From the NCBI RefSeq assembly GCF_042466415.1, contig NZ_JAXHCH010000002.1, positions 2,480,001 to 2,544,000 of the forward strand: a stretch of 64,000 nucleotides of DNA, read 5' to 3'. This document shows positions 8,576 through 21,560 of this stretch, one piece after another. The first letter of the stretch is position 1. Each line of letters starts with the position of its first letter. The notes beneath the pieces were generated by a model. It had not been told where the DNA came from. It made no database searches and was given only the letters and a program-made list of their open reading frames with translations. Origin of the DNA: Albirhodobacter sp042466415 (GTDB lineage: Bacteria; Pseudomonadota; Alphaproteobacteria; Rhodobacterales; Rhodobacteraceae). The position numbers and the translations under genes are program-made.

Positions 8576-9301
8576 TCAGACGATCTCTTTGAGGATCGCA
8601 AGCGCGGCGGCACGAGGATCGGCATCTTTCCAGATCGGACGTCCGACCACGATATGATCCGCACCATTTGCGATCGCAAAAGCGGGTGTCTCCACCCGTT
8701 TTTGATCCCCCAGCGCCGCACCAGCAGGGCGAACGCCCGGCGTCACGATGAGTTTGCCCGCCGCCTCGGGGAGCGCGCGGATCAGCGCGGCCTCTTGTGG
8801 CGAGGCGATAATGCCGTCTGCGCCGGCCTCAAACGCGAGGCCCGCACGTTCAACCACGAGATCAGGGATCAAGCCGTCCTTGATCAGCGCACGGTCGAGA
8901 TCCGAGCGATCCAGAGAGGTCAAAATCGTTACGCCAAGGATTTTCATGTCCTTGCCACGCGCGCCCTCTTTCGCTGCGGCAACGACATGGGGGTCGCCGT
9001 GGACTGTCAAAAAATCGAGATCGAACTGCGAGAGTCCGCGGACAGCAGCCTCGACCGTGGCGCCGATGTCAAAAAGCTTCATATCAAGGAAGATGCGCTT
9101 GCCAAATTCCGCTTTCAGTTCATTCGCGAGGCCGAGCCCGCCGCCGGTCAGCATCCCCAACCCGATCTTGTAGAACGACACGGCATCCCCCAAGGTTTCG
9201 GCCAATTGCAAGCCAGCCAACGCATTGGGGACATCAAGAGCGACAATCAGCCGATCATCAGCAAGCTCTGAGCCAGTTTTCGGGGATGCGTTATCGGACA
9301 T
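8576..9301 (-). CDS. pyrF: orotidine 5'-phosphate decarboxylase
   Basis: A 241-residue enzyme that converts OMP to UMP, the last step of pyrimidine synthesis. The catalytic DxKxxD motif is visible as FLDMKLFDIGATV (D73, K75, D78), with LIVALDVP at the N-terminus and a C-terminal VTPGVRP phosphate-binding loop and GADHIVVGRPI. The start is MSDNAS at 9301, preceded by GGAGTG; an in-frame codon 14 residues upstream is less likely. It lies downstream of a small same-strand gene, 129 bases away. Confidence 0.95.
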   Translation of the reverse strand: MSDNASPKTGSELADDRLIVALDVPNALAGLQLAETLGDAVSFYKIGLGMLTGGGLGLANELKAEFGKRIFLDMKLFDIGATVEAAVRGLSQFDLDFLTVHGDPHVVAAAKEGARGKDMKILGVTILTSLDRSDLDRALIKDGLIPDLVVERAGLAFEAGADGIIASPQEAALIRALPEAAGKLIVTPGVRPAGAALGDQKRVETPAFAIANGADHIVVGRPIWKDADPRAAALAILKEIV

Positions 9302-9430
9302 TGGGGGACACTCCGTTTTTAGATTTGCGCGTGTCCCTTGCACCCCTGACCTATGGCGGTCAAGAAAATAACCGCGCGTGAAGCGAGCACGACCGTCGCC
9401 CGATTGCGGATTCGCGCACAGTTGTCGATA

Positions 9431-9640
9431 TCACCACTTATCAATCCCACGTCTGCGCGCCTCATTGTACAGCGCCCGCGCAAGCTGCGGATGCGGTGTG
9501 TTGATCGAGAGCTCCAATGTGACGGGGATACAAAGCGGGTGCGCCAAGCCGGGGGTGAAGAACTCGACAATCGCGTCAAATCGCTGTCGGGCAGCATCGT
9601 AGAACAGATGCGCAATTCTGGTGGCTGTCGAATTATTCAT
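9431..9640 (-). CDS. small unknown protein upstream of pyrF
   Basis: A 69-residue protein I cannot assign to a family. A strong AGGAG sits 6-7 bases before its ATG. The sequence is mixed amphipathic (ATRIAHLFYDAARQRFDA) and carries no signal peptide, membrane segment or metal motif. It has one cysteine. Two clear helical stretches (residues 4-27 and 51-66) flank a proline-containing middle. It is transcribed toward pyrF and divergent from clpB. The good ribosome-binding site and protein-like composition are the grounds for calling it real. Confidence 0.6.
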   Translation of the reverse strand: MNNSTATRIAHLFYDAARQRFDAIVEFFTPGLAHPLCIPVTLELSINTPHPQLARALYNEARRRGIDKW

Positions 9641-9821
9641 TGCTGTCTCCTATGGGGTGGCGCGACCTCAAATCTAAATCGTGGCGATTTGATCTGCCTC
9701 ATAACTATGAACCCCAAGCCTCAATAAAAGGTTGCTACACGTCAGGGTAACTTGGGGCGGGGAAGTCCCCTCGATTGCGTGTGGTTGCGCGGATATTTCC
9801 GCCACGCGCCGCGCTCGAGGA

Positions 9822-9850
9822 CTTGAAGCGACGCACTGGTGCGCCCAAAT
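9822..9850 (+). promoter_or_regulatory. candidate heat-shock (RpoH) promoter of clpB
   Basis: CTTGAA (9822-9827), a 16-base spacer, then CCCAAAT (9844-9850) resembles the sigma-32 consensus CTTGAA / CCCCATnT. It lies about 75 bases before the clpB ATG. clpB is a classic RpoH target, which supports the reading. Confidence 0.5.
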
Positions 9851-9927
9851 CTATCCCGAGACCTGACGAGGGCCGTGCCATAACGGGCGGCCGGAGTGTC
9901 GGGGGCTTTTGAAAAAAGGAGAGACCG

Positions 9928-12534
9928 ATGAACATGGAGAAGTTCACGGAACGGGCGCGGGGTTTCTTGCAATCCGCGCAGACCATTGCAATGCGCGAAG
10001 GGCATCAGCGCGTTGTGCCCGAGCATTTGCTCAAAGCACTTATGGATGATGATCAGGGGTTGTCGGCCAATCTGATCCGCAGCGCGGGCGGTGAGCCGTC
10101 CCGTGTGATCGAGGCCGTGAATCTTGCGGTTGGCAAACAGCCCAAAGTGGGCGGTGGTGGCGATCAGGTTTACGTCGACACTTCGCTTGTTCGCGTTCTG
10201 GACGAGGCCGAAAAAATTGCCACCAAAGCGGGTGATAGCTTTGTTCCCGTCGAGCGGGTGTTGATGGCGCTTTGCGTTGTGAACACACGCGCTAAAGACG
10301 CCTTGGATGCGGGGGCTGTCACGGCGATGAAGCTCAATACCGCGATCAATGATATTCGCAAAGGGCGCACGGCGGATTCGGCCAACGCTGAACAAGGCTA
10401 TGACGCCCTCAAGAAATACGCGCGCGACCTGACAGAAGCGGCTGAAGAGGGCAAAATTGATCCGATCATCGGTCGCGACGACGAGATCCGGCGCACGATG
10501 CAGGTTCTTTCGCGTCGGACGAAGAATAACCCGGTCTTGATCGGGGAGCCTGGCGTCGGGAAAACCGCCATCGCCGAAGGCCTTGCCTTGCGCATTGTGA
10601 ATGGCGACGTGCCGGAATCCCTGCGGAACAAAAAGCTGCTCGCGCTGGACATGGGCGCGTTGATTGCCGGTGCGAAATACCGCGGCGAATTTGAGGAGCG
10701 TTTGAAGGCGATCTTGAAGGAAATCGAAGCAGCGGCAGGCGAGATTATCCTCTTTATCGACGAGATGCATACGCTTGTCGGCGCCGGTAAGTCGGATGGC
10801 GCGATGGATGCTGCGAATCTGATCAAACCGTCGCTTGCGCGCGGCGAACTGCATTGCGTTGGGGCGACGACCCTCGACGAGTATCGTAAATATGTCGAGA
10901 AAGATGCTGCGCTGGCGCGGCGTTTCCAACCCGTGATGGTAGAGGAGCCCACCGTCGAGGACACGATCTCGATCTTGCGGGGTATTAAGGAAAAATACGA
11001 GTTGCACCACGGTGTTCGTATCTCCGATAGCGCGCTGGTTGCCGCTGCGCAGCTCTCGAACCGCTACATCACTGATCGGTTCTTGCCGGATAAGGCGATT
11101 GACTTGATGGACGAGGCTGCTTCGCGGTTGCGGATGGAGGTCGACAGCAAGCCCGAGGAACTGGACGCGCTGGATCGTCAGATCTTGCAAATGCAGATTG
11201 AGGCCGAGGCCCTTAAGAAAGAGGATGATGCCGCCTCGAAAGACCGTCTTGAGACGCTCGAGCGTGAGCTTGCCGATGTGATGGAGCGCGCAGCCGAGAT
11301 GACGGCCGCGTGGCAGGCCGAACGCGACAAGTTGGAAGCCTCCCGCGGGTTGAAAGAGCAGCTTGATCGCGCGCGTGCCGACCTCGATCACGCCAAACGT
11401 GAGGGGAATTTGGGGAAAGCGGGTGAGCTCAGCTATGGGATCATTCCGAACCTCGAAAAACAACTCGCCGCGGCGGAGGCCAATGAAGATCTGATGGTTG
11501 AGGAGGCCGTCAGGCCGGAGCAAATTGCCGAAGTGGTCGAGCGCTGGACTGGTATCCCGACGTCTAAGATGTTGGAGGGCGAGCGCGAGAAGCTGTTGAA
11601 GATGGAAGACGAGCTACGTCAGCGAGTCATCGGTCAGGATACAGCGCTGAAGGCCGTTGCGAATGCGGTGCGCCGTGCGCGTGCGGGTCTCAATGACGAG
11701 AACCGTCCGTTGGGCAGCTTCCTGTTCCTTGGGCCAACGGGTGTCGGCAAGACTGAGCTGACGAAGGCGGTCGCGGAGTATCTCTTTGACGATGATCAGG
11801 CGATGGTTCGCATTGATATGTCGGAGTTCATGGAGAAACACGCCGTCTCGCGTTTGATCGGCGCGCCTCCCGGTTATGTTGGGTATGATGAGGGCGGTGT
11901 TCTCACCGAAGCTGTCCGCCGTCGGCCTTATCAGGTCATCTTGTTCGATGAGGTCGAAAAGGCACATCCAGATGTATTCAACGTGCTCTTGCAAGTTCTC
12001 GATGATGGCGTGTTGACGGATGGTCAGGGGCGCACGGTCGATTTCAAGCAGACCTTGATTGTGCTGACGTCAAACCTTGGGTCGCAAGCGTTGAGCCAGC
12101 TGCCGGAAGGGTCGGACAGTGCCGCCGCGCGGGCGCAGGTGATGGATGCAGTGCGTGCGCATTTCCGTCCTGAGTTCCTGAACCGCCTGGACGAGACCGT
12201 GATCTTTGAACGGCTCTCGCGCGGGAACATGGGGGCGATCGTGTCGATCCAGCTCGGCTTGCTGGATAAACGCCTCGCTGCGCGCAAGATTACGCTCGAT
12301 CTTGATGATGCTGCGCGGATCTGGTTGGGCGATGAGGGCTATGATCCCGTCTTCGGCGCGAGACCGTTGAAGCGGGTGATTCAGCGCGCCTTGCAAGATC
12401 CGTTGGCCGAAATGATCCTCGGTGGCGAGATCAAGGATGGCGAGACGGTCAAGGTCTCGGCAGGTCCGGATGGGCTGATCGTCGGGTCTCGCGTCTCGAC
12501 ATCGATGCGCAGGGCTGACGGCACCGTGCACTAA
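9928..12534 (+). CDS. clpB: ATP-dependent disaggregase ClpB
   Basis: An 868-residue Hsp100 chaperone that extracts proteins from aggregates with DnaK. Domain order: N-terminal Clp-N repeats (1-150), AAA+ D1 with Walker A GEPGVGKT (about 206-213), a long coiled-coil middle domain (about 405-540, Glu/Lys/Arg-rich) that distinguishes ClpB from ClpA/ClpC, then AAA+ D2 with Walker A GPTGVGKT (about 602-609) and the C-terminal D2 small domain. AAAGGAGAGA precedes the ATG. It is monocistronic, with a heat-shock-like promoter upstream and a terminator downstream. Confidence 0.98.
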   Translation: MNMEKFTERARGFLQSAQTIAMREGHQRVVPEHLLKALMDDDQGLSANLIRSAGGEPSRVIEAVNLAVGKQPKVGGGGDQVYVDTSLVRVLDEAEKIATKAGDSFVPVERVLMALCVVNTRAKDALDAGAVTAMKLNTAINDIRKGRTADSANAEQGYDALKKYARDLTEAAEEGKIDPIIGRDDEIRRTMQVLSRRTKNNPVLIGEPGVGKTAIAEGLALRIVNGDVPESLRNKKLLALDMGALIAGAKYRGEFEERLKAILKEIEAAAGEIILFIDEMHTLVGAGKSDGAMDAANLIKPSLARGELHCVGATTLDEYRKYVEKDAALARRFQPVMVEEPTVEDTISILRGIKEKYELHHGVRISDSALVAAAQLSNRYITDRFLPDKAIDLMDEAASRLRMEVDSKPEELDALDRQILQMQIEAEALKKEDDAASKDRLETLERELADVMERAAEMTAAWQAERDKLEASRGLKEQLDRARADLDHAKREGNLGKAGELSYGIIPNLEKQLAAAEANEDLMVEEAVRPEQIAEVVERWTGIPTSKMLEGEREKLLKMEDELRQRVIGQDTALKAVANAVRRARAGLNDENRPLGSFLFLGPTGVGKTELTKAVAEYLFDDDQAMVRIDMSEFMEKHAVSRLIGAPPGYVGYDEGGVLTEAVRRRPYQVILFDEVEKAHPDVFNVLLQVLDDGVLTDGQGRTVDFKQTLIVLTSNLGSQALSQLPEGSDSAAARAQVMDAVRAHFRPEFLNRLDETVIFERLSRGNMGAIVSIQLGLLDKRLAARKITLDLDDAARIWLGDEGYDPVFGARPLKRVIQRALQDPLAEMILGGEIKDGETVKVSAGPDGLIVGSRVSTSMRRADGTVH

Positions 12535-12556
12535 GCTGACTTGGTTAAGTATCGGG

Positions 12557-12582
12557 AAGGGGGCCGCACTGGCCCCCTTTTT
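12557..12582 (+). terminator. clpB terminator
   Basis: Perfect 7-bp stem GGGGGCC/GGCCCCC (12559-12565 with 12571-12577), loop GCACT, then TTTTT. Confidence 0.88.
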
Positions 12583-12656
12583 GATGTGGCGCGGCCGATT
12601 GGTTGCGCTCGGTCCGGCGCGCGCCACCTCGAAACCTCTTAAAATCCGCTTCGTGT

Positions 12657-12682
12657 GAAACAAAAACGGCATTCTCCTCGTA
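12657..12682 (+). promoter_or_regulatory. possible ECF-type promoter upstream of msrP
   Basis: GAAAC (12657-12661), 17 bases, then CGTA (12679-12682) loosely fits alphaproteobacterial ECF promoters (GGAAC-N16/17-CGTT), about 90 bases before msrP. One mismatch in each box makes this tentative. Confidence 0.25.
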
Positions 12683-12768
12683 TAGTGAAGAGACAGGCGA
12701 TAGTTCTACTGCATACTCGCCTCATTCACCGGCCCAACGGCCGTAGACAGATTTTGGAGGGACGCGCG

Positions 12769-13659
12769 ATGAAACTGACTTGGGATGATGTTACGCCGAA
12801 GGCGGATTTCATGAACCGTCGGAAGCTGATGCAAGGGGCGCTGGGCCTCGGCGCTGGGCTCATCGGCGCGGGAGTCGCGGGACGCGCCCGCGCGGCGGAT
12901 TTGACGCCGAATTCCTTTGAGGAGATTACGACCTACAATAACTTTTACGAGTTCGGCTGGGACAAATCCGACCCTGCGAAATACGCCTCCGCGCTAACTA
13001 TCGACCCTTGGAGCATTGAGATCGACGGGATGGTGGATGCGCCAGGCAGTTATTCCGTGGCTGATATCGAGGCCATGGCGCCCGTCGAGGAGCGAATTTA
13101 TCGCTTCCGGTGTGTCGAGGCGTGGTCGATGGTCATCCCTTGGCAAGGCGTCGAGCTTGGGAAGATTCTCGCGAAGGCCGGTGTGCAGTCTGGCGCGAAG
13201 TACGTCGCTTTCACGTCTGTCTTGCGGCCAGACGAGATGCCCGGACAGCGCGGCGGCTCAATCGATTGGCCATATGTTGAGGGCTTGCGGCTGGACGAGG
13301 CTATGCACCCGCTCACGTTGCTCGCGACGGGCCTTTATGGCGAGGCCATGCCAAAACAAAACGGCGCGCCGATCCGCTTGGTGGTTCCGTGGAAGTATGG
13401 CTTCAAAAGCGCCAAGAGCTTGGTGAAGATTACGTTGACCGACGAAGAGCCTCGCACCACGTGGAAAGACCTCGCGCCACGAGAATATGGTTTCTATGCG
13501 AATGTGAATCCGGAAGTGGATCACCCGCGTTGGTCTCAAGCAACCGAACGCCCGATTGGTGGTGGGCTGTTGGCGGGGCGTCAGGAAACGTTGATGTTCA
13601 ACGGATATGACGAAGTCGCGTCGCTTTATACTGGTATGGATCTCAAGGCGAACTACTGA
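12769..13659 (+). CDS. msrP: periplasmic methionine-sulfoxide reductase, molybdenum subunit MsrP
   Basis: A 296-residue molybdopterin enzyme of the sulfite-oxidase fold that repairs oxidised methionine in periplasmic proteins. A twin-arginine signal begins at MNRRKLMQGALG (R17-R18), followed by an alanine/glycine-rich hydrophobic stretch and a GRARAA cleavage region. The molybdenum-ligating cysteine is in YRFRCVEAW (C115). The start at 12769 follows TTTTGGAGGG; a longer upstream reading frame is not needed. The stop overlaps the msrQ start by one base, so reductase and heme subunit are co-translated. Confidence 0.95.
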   Translation: MKLTWDDVTPKADFMNRRKLMQGALGLGAGLIGAGVAGRARAADLTPNSFEEITTYNNFYEFGWDKSDPAKYASALTIDPWSIEIDGMVDAPGSYSVADIEAMAPVEERIYRFRCVEAWSMVIPWQGVELGKILAKAGVQSGAKYVAFTSVLRPDEMPGQRGGSIDWPYVEGLRLDEAMHPLTLLATGLYGEAMPKQNGAPIRLVVPWKYGFKSAKSLVKITLTDEEPRTTWKDLAPREYGFYANVNPEVDHPRWSQATERPIGGGLLAGRQETLMFNGYDEVASLYTGMDLKANY

Positions 13660-14255
13660 TGAGGTGGCTTCAAGGCGCTCTGCGCAAGGTGCCAACATGG
13701 GTGGTTTACCTCGCAGGGCTCATCCCCTTGGGATGGATCGTGTACCTCACCCTCTACGGCGGAATTGGCGTCGATCCGGTGAAAGGCATCGAACATCGCC
13801 TTGGTAAGGTTGCGCTGTGGTTTCTCGTGGGGGGGCTTGCCATTTCGCCGGTTCGTCGCTGGGTTAACTTACTCAAGTTCCGGCGTGCGATTGGTTTGTT
13901 GGGGTTCTTCTATGTCGCGCTCCATCTGACGGCATGGCTGTGGTTCGACATGGGGCTGCTGCTGTCTCAAGCCGTTGCAGACCTATGGAAGCGCCCCTAC
14001 CTCACCTATGGGATCATCGCATTCCTTCTACTCATCCCGCTCGCGCTGACATCGAACAATGCATCCATCCGCAAGCTGGGCGCGAAGTGGCGCATGCTTC
14101 ATATGCTTGTGTACCCAGCTGTGACACTTGGTGTGGTTCATTACCTGATGCAGATGAAGGTCATCTCCAATGAGGGGTGGATCTGGCTCGCTGTATTGAT
14201 CGTTTTGCTCGCCGCGCGCTGGCGCAAGTTCGCTGCGTTGCGCAGCAACCGTTGA
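13659..14255 (+). CDS. msrQ: heme-binding membrane subunit MsrQ
   Basis: A 198-residue inner-membrane cytochrome b of the ferric-reductase-like family that passes electrons from the quinone pool or flavin to periplasmic MsrP. About five to six hydrophobic helices are visible, with candidate heme-ligating histidines in FFYVALHLTAWLW and in MLHMLVYPAVTLGVVHYL. The start overlaps the msrP stop (TGATG). No terminator is evident before the rRNA promoter region. Confidence 0.93.
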   Translation: MRWLQGALRKVPTWVVYLAGLIPLGWIVYLTLYGGIGVDPVKGIEHRLGKVALWFLVGGLAISPVRRWVNLLKFRRAIGLLGFFYVALHLTAWLWFDMGLLLSQAVADLWKRPYLTYGIIAFLLLIPLALTSNNASIRKLGAKWRMLHMLVYPAVTLGVVHYLMQMKVISNEGWIWLAVLIVLLAARWRKFAALRSNR

Positions 14256-14500
14256 GGCGGGGCATCGAATCCCTCGATTCGAATATGACTCAGCGGTCTG
14301 AACTCTCCGGGGCGAAAGCCGAGTAATTTTCCTGCTTCAGCATGGGTGATTTGCGAAATATTGCTGCCGTATGGACGTTTTCGTTGCCGAGTGGACGTTG
14401 AAAACTGTGCGTGTACCGAAATTCCTGCCTAATTTTTGTCAGTATTTATTGGGTTTTTCGAGTTTCTGTATTTTTTTGTGATTGTTTTGCGATTTTGGTG

Positions 14501-14529
14501 TTGCGGAGATTGTGAGTTGGACCTAGAAG
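14501..14529 (+). promoter_or_regulatory. rRNA operon core promoter
   Basis: TTGCGG (14501-14506), a 17-base spacer and TAGAAG (14524-14529), directly downstream of the A/T-rich upstream segment. This is the only well-spaced sigma-70-like pair I find between msrQ and boxA. Confidence 0.55.
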
Positions 14530-14664
14530 TCCCCTCACCGAAGCGGCAAACGCAGCGACGGTCGCCGGAAGGGGTCGCAAGACACTGAGAAGGTTGGGAA
14601 ATTTGGAGATGGTTTAGCGGGTAGCGCCTCGGGATTGAGGAGCGTCCGTGAAATTTTGTCTCCG

Positions 14665-14676
14665 TGCTCTTTGAAA
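14665..14676 (+). promoter_or_regulatory. boxA antitermination site
   Basis: TGCTCTTTGAAA differs little from the bacterial boxA consensus TGCTCTTTAACA. It sits between the promoter and 16S, where NusB/NusE bind the nascent leader to allow rRNA antitermination. Confidence 0.8.
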
Positions 14677-14685
14677 ATTTGGATT

Positions 14686-14700
14686 TACTGAAGAGATATG
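14686..14700 (+). other. 5' arm of 16S RNase III processing stem
   Basis: TACTGAAGAGATATG is perfectly complementary over 15 bases to 16470-16484, so 16S precursor RNA closes into a long helix suitable for RNase III. Confidence 0.85.
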
Positions 14701-14884
14701 TGGGCGGTTTGGTCGTTTCGATGAACAACCGGCGCATATCGGCTCTCTAGCTTAGGCGATGATGAGAGTGTCAGCTTCACAGTTTGTCGGTCACGTAAGT
14801 GAACGATAAGCAGATGATGATGTTCTAGCAATAGGACACAGATGTGCGAAGGTTCGACGTCAAGGATATGCCGCAAGGCATTTC

Positions 14885-16371
<1,487 letters not shown>

Positions 16372-16469
16372 GTTTCCACCTAGGCGTTTTGCTTGCAAAA
16401 CGCTTAACAGGAAACACTTAGCAGGACTTTCAGTCAGAAAGTCCAAACATCATACGGTCAGGCCGTCCT

Positions 16470-16484
16470 CATATCTCTTCAGTA
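16470..16484 (+). other. 3' arm of 16S RNase III processing stem
   Basis: CATATCTCTTCAGTA pairs perfectly with 14686-14700 upstream of 16S. Confidence 0.85.
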
Positions 16485-16514
16485 TCATGTCATCAGACCT
16501 ACCGGTCTGTATTT

Positions 16515-16591
<77 letters not shown>

Positions 16592-16598
16592 TGATTTT

Positions 16599-16674
16599 GG
16601 GGCCTTAGCTCAGCTGGGAGAGCGCCTGATTTGCATTCAGGAGGTCATCGGTTCGATCCCGATAGGCTCCACCA
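16599..16674 (+). tRNA. tRNA-Ala (TGC)
   Basis: A 76-nt spacer tRNA. The acceptor is GGGGCCT/AGGCTCC with encoded CCA. The anticodon arm CCTGA-TTTGCAT-TCAGG gives TGC (alanine). It lies 7 bases after tRNA-Ile. Confidence 0.98.
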
Positions 16675-17069
16675 GACCTGTTTGCGCGCAAAAGATGCGG
16701 CATCGGTTGGGTGAACATCTAGTGACATGACAAAGAGATCTTCAGTTTGACCGTTAAGCACTGTTTGAGTGTTTAACCGTCCAACTGACGCGAGCTTGCT
16801 CGTATCTTGGACAGGACCTTCGGGTCCAATTGACATCGTTTAGAGAGAATATACAGCATTGTTGGGGTTATCCACGTGAGGATAGCCTGCTCCATTGGAG
16901 CTAACGCAATGTTGTCCAAGTCAAGTACACTAACCAAATTGCGATAACTGAGGTTATCGCGCGTGTCAGTTTGACGTTCATAGCCTTGCATGGGCTATGT
17001 CCAATAATCGACTGATGCGGGTAGTATACATTGTTTTTGACCGGAGGGAGTTTAACTTCTTCTGGATCA
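16675..17069 (+). other. tRNA-Ala to 23S spacer
   Basis: About 395 bases of transcribed spacer. Apart from the 5' arm of the 23S processing stem at its end, I see only short hairpins (for example GACAGGACC-TTCG-GGTCC) and no gene. Confidence 0.7.

Positions 17070-17076
<7 letters not shown>
17048..17076 (+). other. 5' arm of 23S processing stem
   Basis: 29 bases complementary to 19896-19924 with only two mismatches, which would close the 23S precursor into a helix for RNase III. The arm runs into the first bases of mature 23S. Confidence 0.85.
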
Positions 17077-19895
<2,819 letters not shown>

Positions 19896-19904
<9 letters not shown>

Positions 19905-19924
19905 ATCCAGTAGAAGATAAACTC
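19896..19924 (+). other. 3' arm of 23S processing stem
   Basis: Pairs with 17048-17076 (27 of 29 bases); it includes the last bases of 23S and its 3' flank. Confidence 0.85.
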
Positions 19925-19984
19925 TACGATCAACAAGTATACACAATAAACGTCAGTGACTTGACTTGGACATGGTTCTTTCTC

Positions 19985-20103
19985 GGTTTGGTGGTCATAG
20001 CGCGAGCAAAACACCCGGCTCCATTCCGAACCCGGCAGTTAAGTGCCGTCGCGCCAATGGTACTGCGTCTTAAGACGTGGGAGAGTAGGTCACCGCCAAA
20101 CCT
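19985..20103 (+). rRNA. rrf: 5S ribosomal RNA
   Basis: About 119 bases. The terminal helix GGTTTGGTGG / CCGCCAAACC and the conserved CCGAACCCGGCAGTTAAG and GGGAGAGTAGGTC blocks identify 5S rRNA. The ends are uncertain by 1-2 bases. Confidence 0.97.
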
Positions 20104-20196
20104 AGTAAGAACCAAGATATTCTCTCAAACGATACTCAAAAAACCCCAAAAGCTTAACCGCCCAAGGGGCAAAACGTGCAACAAATCGCACACCGT

Positions 20197-20273
<77 letters not shown>

Positions 20274-20304
20274 ACACTAATTCATCAACAATATCAGATA
20301 CTTC

Positions 20305-20328
20305 ATAACCCGCTCCGGCGGGTTTTTG
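20305..20328 (+). terminator. rRNA operon terminator
   Basis: Stem AACCCGC/GCGGGTT (20307-20313 with 20318-20324), loop TCCG, followed by a T-run, 34 bases after tRNA-fMet. Confidence 0.88.
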
Positions 20329-20798
20329 GCGTTTGACCCCGCAGAAAAGTCGCAAGCCAACCTCGCAAACCAACACAACGCAGCGTCACCCGACCCTAGC
20401 GCCACTCACAAATACACCGAGAATACGACCTCGCGTCTCTTCTCAAACTATATGCGTCCACGCGAAATGGTTGTTGCTACACTCCAACAGGATGTCGCGT
20501 TTTGCGGGATCCTGTTTGATCGACCACACCACTCCGATACACGATCAAGAAAGCGGGGAAATTGAGGGCATATGACCTCGCCTCCCTCTCCCCATTTGCC
20601 TGACCCGCGCAGTCCTACCATGTCACGCTTCCTGAACCGACCGACGATCTTCAGCGCCTTCGGCATCGGCTGAAGCGCGCCCCAGATCAGCCCCGCTGTG
20701 CACAACCAAAATACAAACACCAAATATTATAAATAACCCCATAGAGTAGACAGGCCGAGACATTTATAACTGTCGACATAAGCGGAAAGGAGGAGATC
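20329..20798 (+). other. 470-base intergenic region, no gene recognised
   Basis: Between the rRNA terminator and pxpB I find no RNA gene, insertion-sequence end or convincing coding sequence. The A/T-rich stretch about 20706-20775 just before pxpB probably contains the pxp promoter, but I cannot place its -35/-10 with confidence. Confidence 0.6.
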
Positions 20799-21560
20799 AT
20801 GTCAGAAACCAAGATCAGCCGGCCTTCCACGACCTCCCCCGACCCTCAGATATGGCCGCTGGGACAGCAGGCTCTCTTGATACGCTTCGGCGATGGCTAC
20901 GTTGATCATCATCAGCTCGCTGCAGCCGCTGCCTCTGCATTGAATCGCGCGCATATCGCCGGTGTCACGGAAATCGCAGCGGCTCTGACATCTGTTCGGA
21001 TCAACTTTGATCCGGCGCTGATCCAGCGCCGTGATTTGGCCGACCATGTTCGCGACGTCCTCGCGAAGGATGATCACTCAAGCCATTCCGCGCCGCGTCG
21101 CTTATGGACCATCCCCGCGGTTTTTGGCGGTGAATATGGCCCTCAGCTTGATGAGGCGGCACAGATCGCAGGACTTACCGCAGACCAAGCCGTGGACCAA
21201 CTCGCCGCATCAACTCTAAGTGTTCTTGCTATTGGCTTTGCGCCGGGGCAGCCGTACCTTGGACATCTGGCCCAGAACTGGAACATGCCGCGTCAAACGA
21301 GTCTCACCCCGCAAGTGCCGCAAGGCGCTTTGGTGGTCGCGCTCCGGCAAATTGTTCTCTTTGCAAATCCCAGCCCGACAGGGTGGCGATGGATCGGCCA
21401 AGTTGCCTTCAAGCCATTTGATACCAATAGGAAAACGCCGTTTGCGCCGCGGCCAGATGACATGATTAGGTTTGAGCCGACCGATCGAGAAACGCTGGAC
21501 GCGCTGCGGACTTCGGACGATGAGGGACTCGGCGGAGCGACCGTGAAAGACGTTCCATGA
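20799..21560 (+). CDS. pxpB: 5-oxoprolinase subunit PxpB
   Basis: A 253-residue protein of the KipI/allophanate-hydrolase-subunit-1 family, one of three proteins that together hydrolyse 5-oxoproline (pyroglutamate) to glutamate with ATP. It is recognised from LLIRFGDGYVDHH near the N-terminus, IAGVTEIAAALTSVRINFDP, and GFAPGQPYLG followed by the CHD_I-type core. The N-terminal 20 residues are a disordered Ser/Pro-rich lead. GGAGGAG precedes the ATG. The stop overlaps pxpC by 4 bases (ATGA). Confidence 0.92.
   Translation: MSETKISRPSTTSPDPQIWPLGQQALLIRFGDGYVDHHQLAAAAASALNRAHIAGVTEIAAALTSVRINFDPALIQRRDLADHVRDVLAKDDHSSHSAPRRLWTIPAVFGGEYGPQLDEAAQIAGLTADQAVDQLAASTLSVLAIGFAPGQPYLGHLAQNWNMPRQTSLTPQVPQGALVVALRQIVLFANPSPTGWRWIGQVAFKPFDTNRKTPFAPRPDDMIRFEPTDRETLDALRTSDDEGLGGATVKDVP

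Larger units (their letters stand above)
14256..14884 (+). other. rRNA operon promoter and leader region
   Basis: A 629-base non-coding stretch between msrQ and 16S rRNA. It holds an A/T-rich segment (about 14430-14500) that could act as an UP element, a core promoter, boxA, and the 5' arm of the 16S processing stem, listed separately. Apparent reading frames here have no ribosome-binding site or protein-like composition. Confidence 0.8.

Noticed and set aside
9742..11523. Long minus-strand open frame opposite clpB (593 codons)
   Set aside because: It is the shadow of clpB codon bias: low-complexity Arg/His/Gln-rich translation, no ribosome-binding site, no known motif.
14429..14737. Possible small gene on the minus strand in the rRNA leader
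   Set aside because: It covers the rRNA promoter, boxA and processing arm; Ser/Lys-rich composition and no ribosome-binding site.
20448..20723. Minus-strand frame beginning with a hydrophobic stretch (MVFVFWLCTAGLIWGA)
   Set aside because: No ribosome-binding site, and the rest looks random. The hydrophobic start makes it worth a homology search, but I cannot support it.
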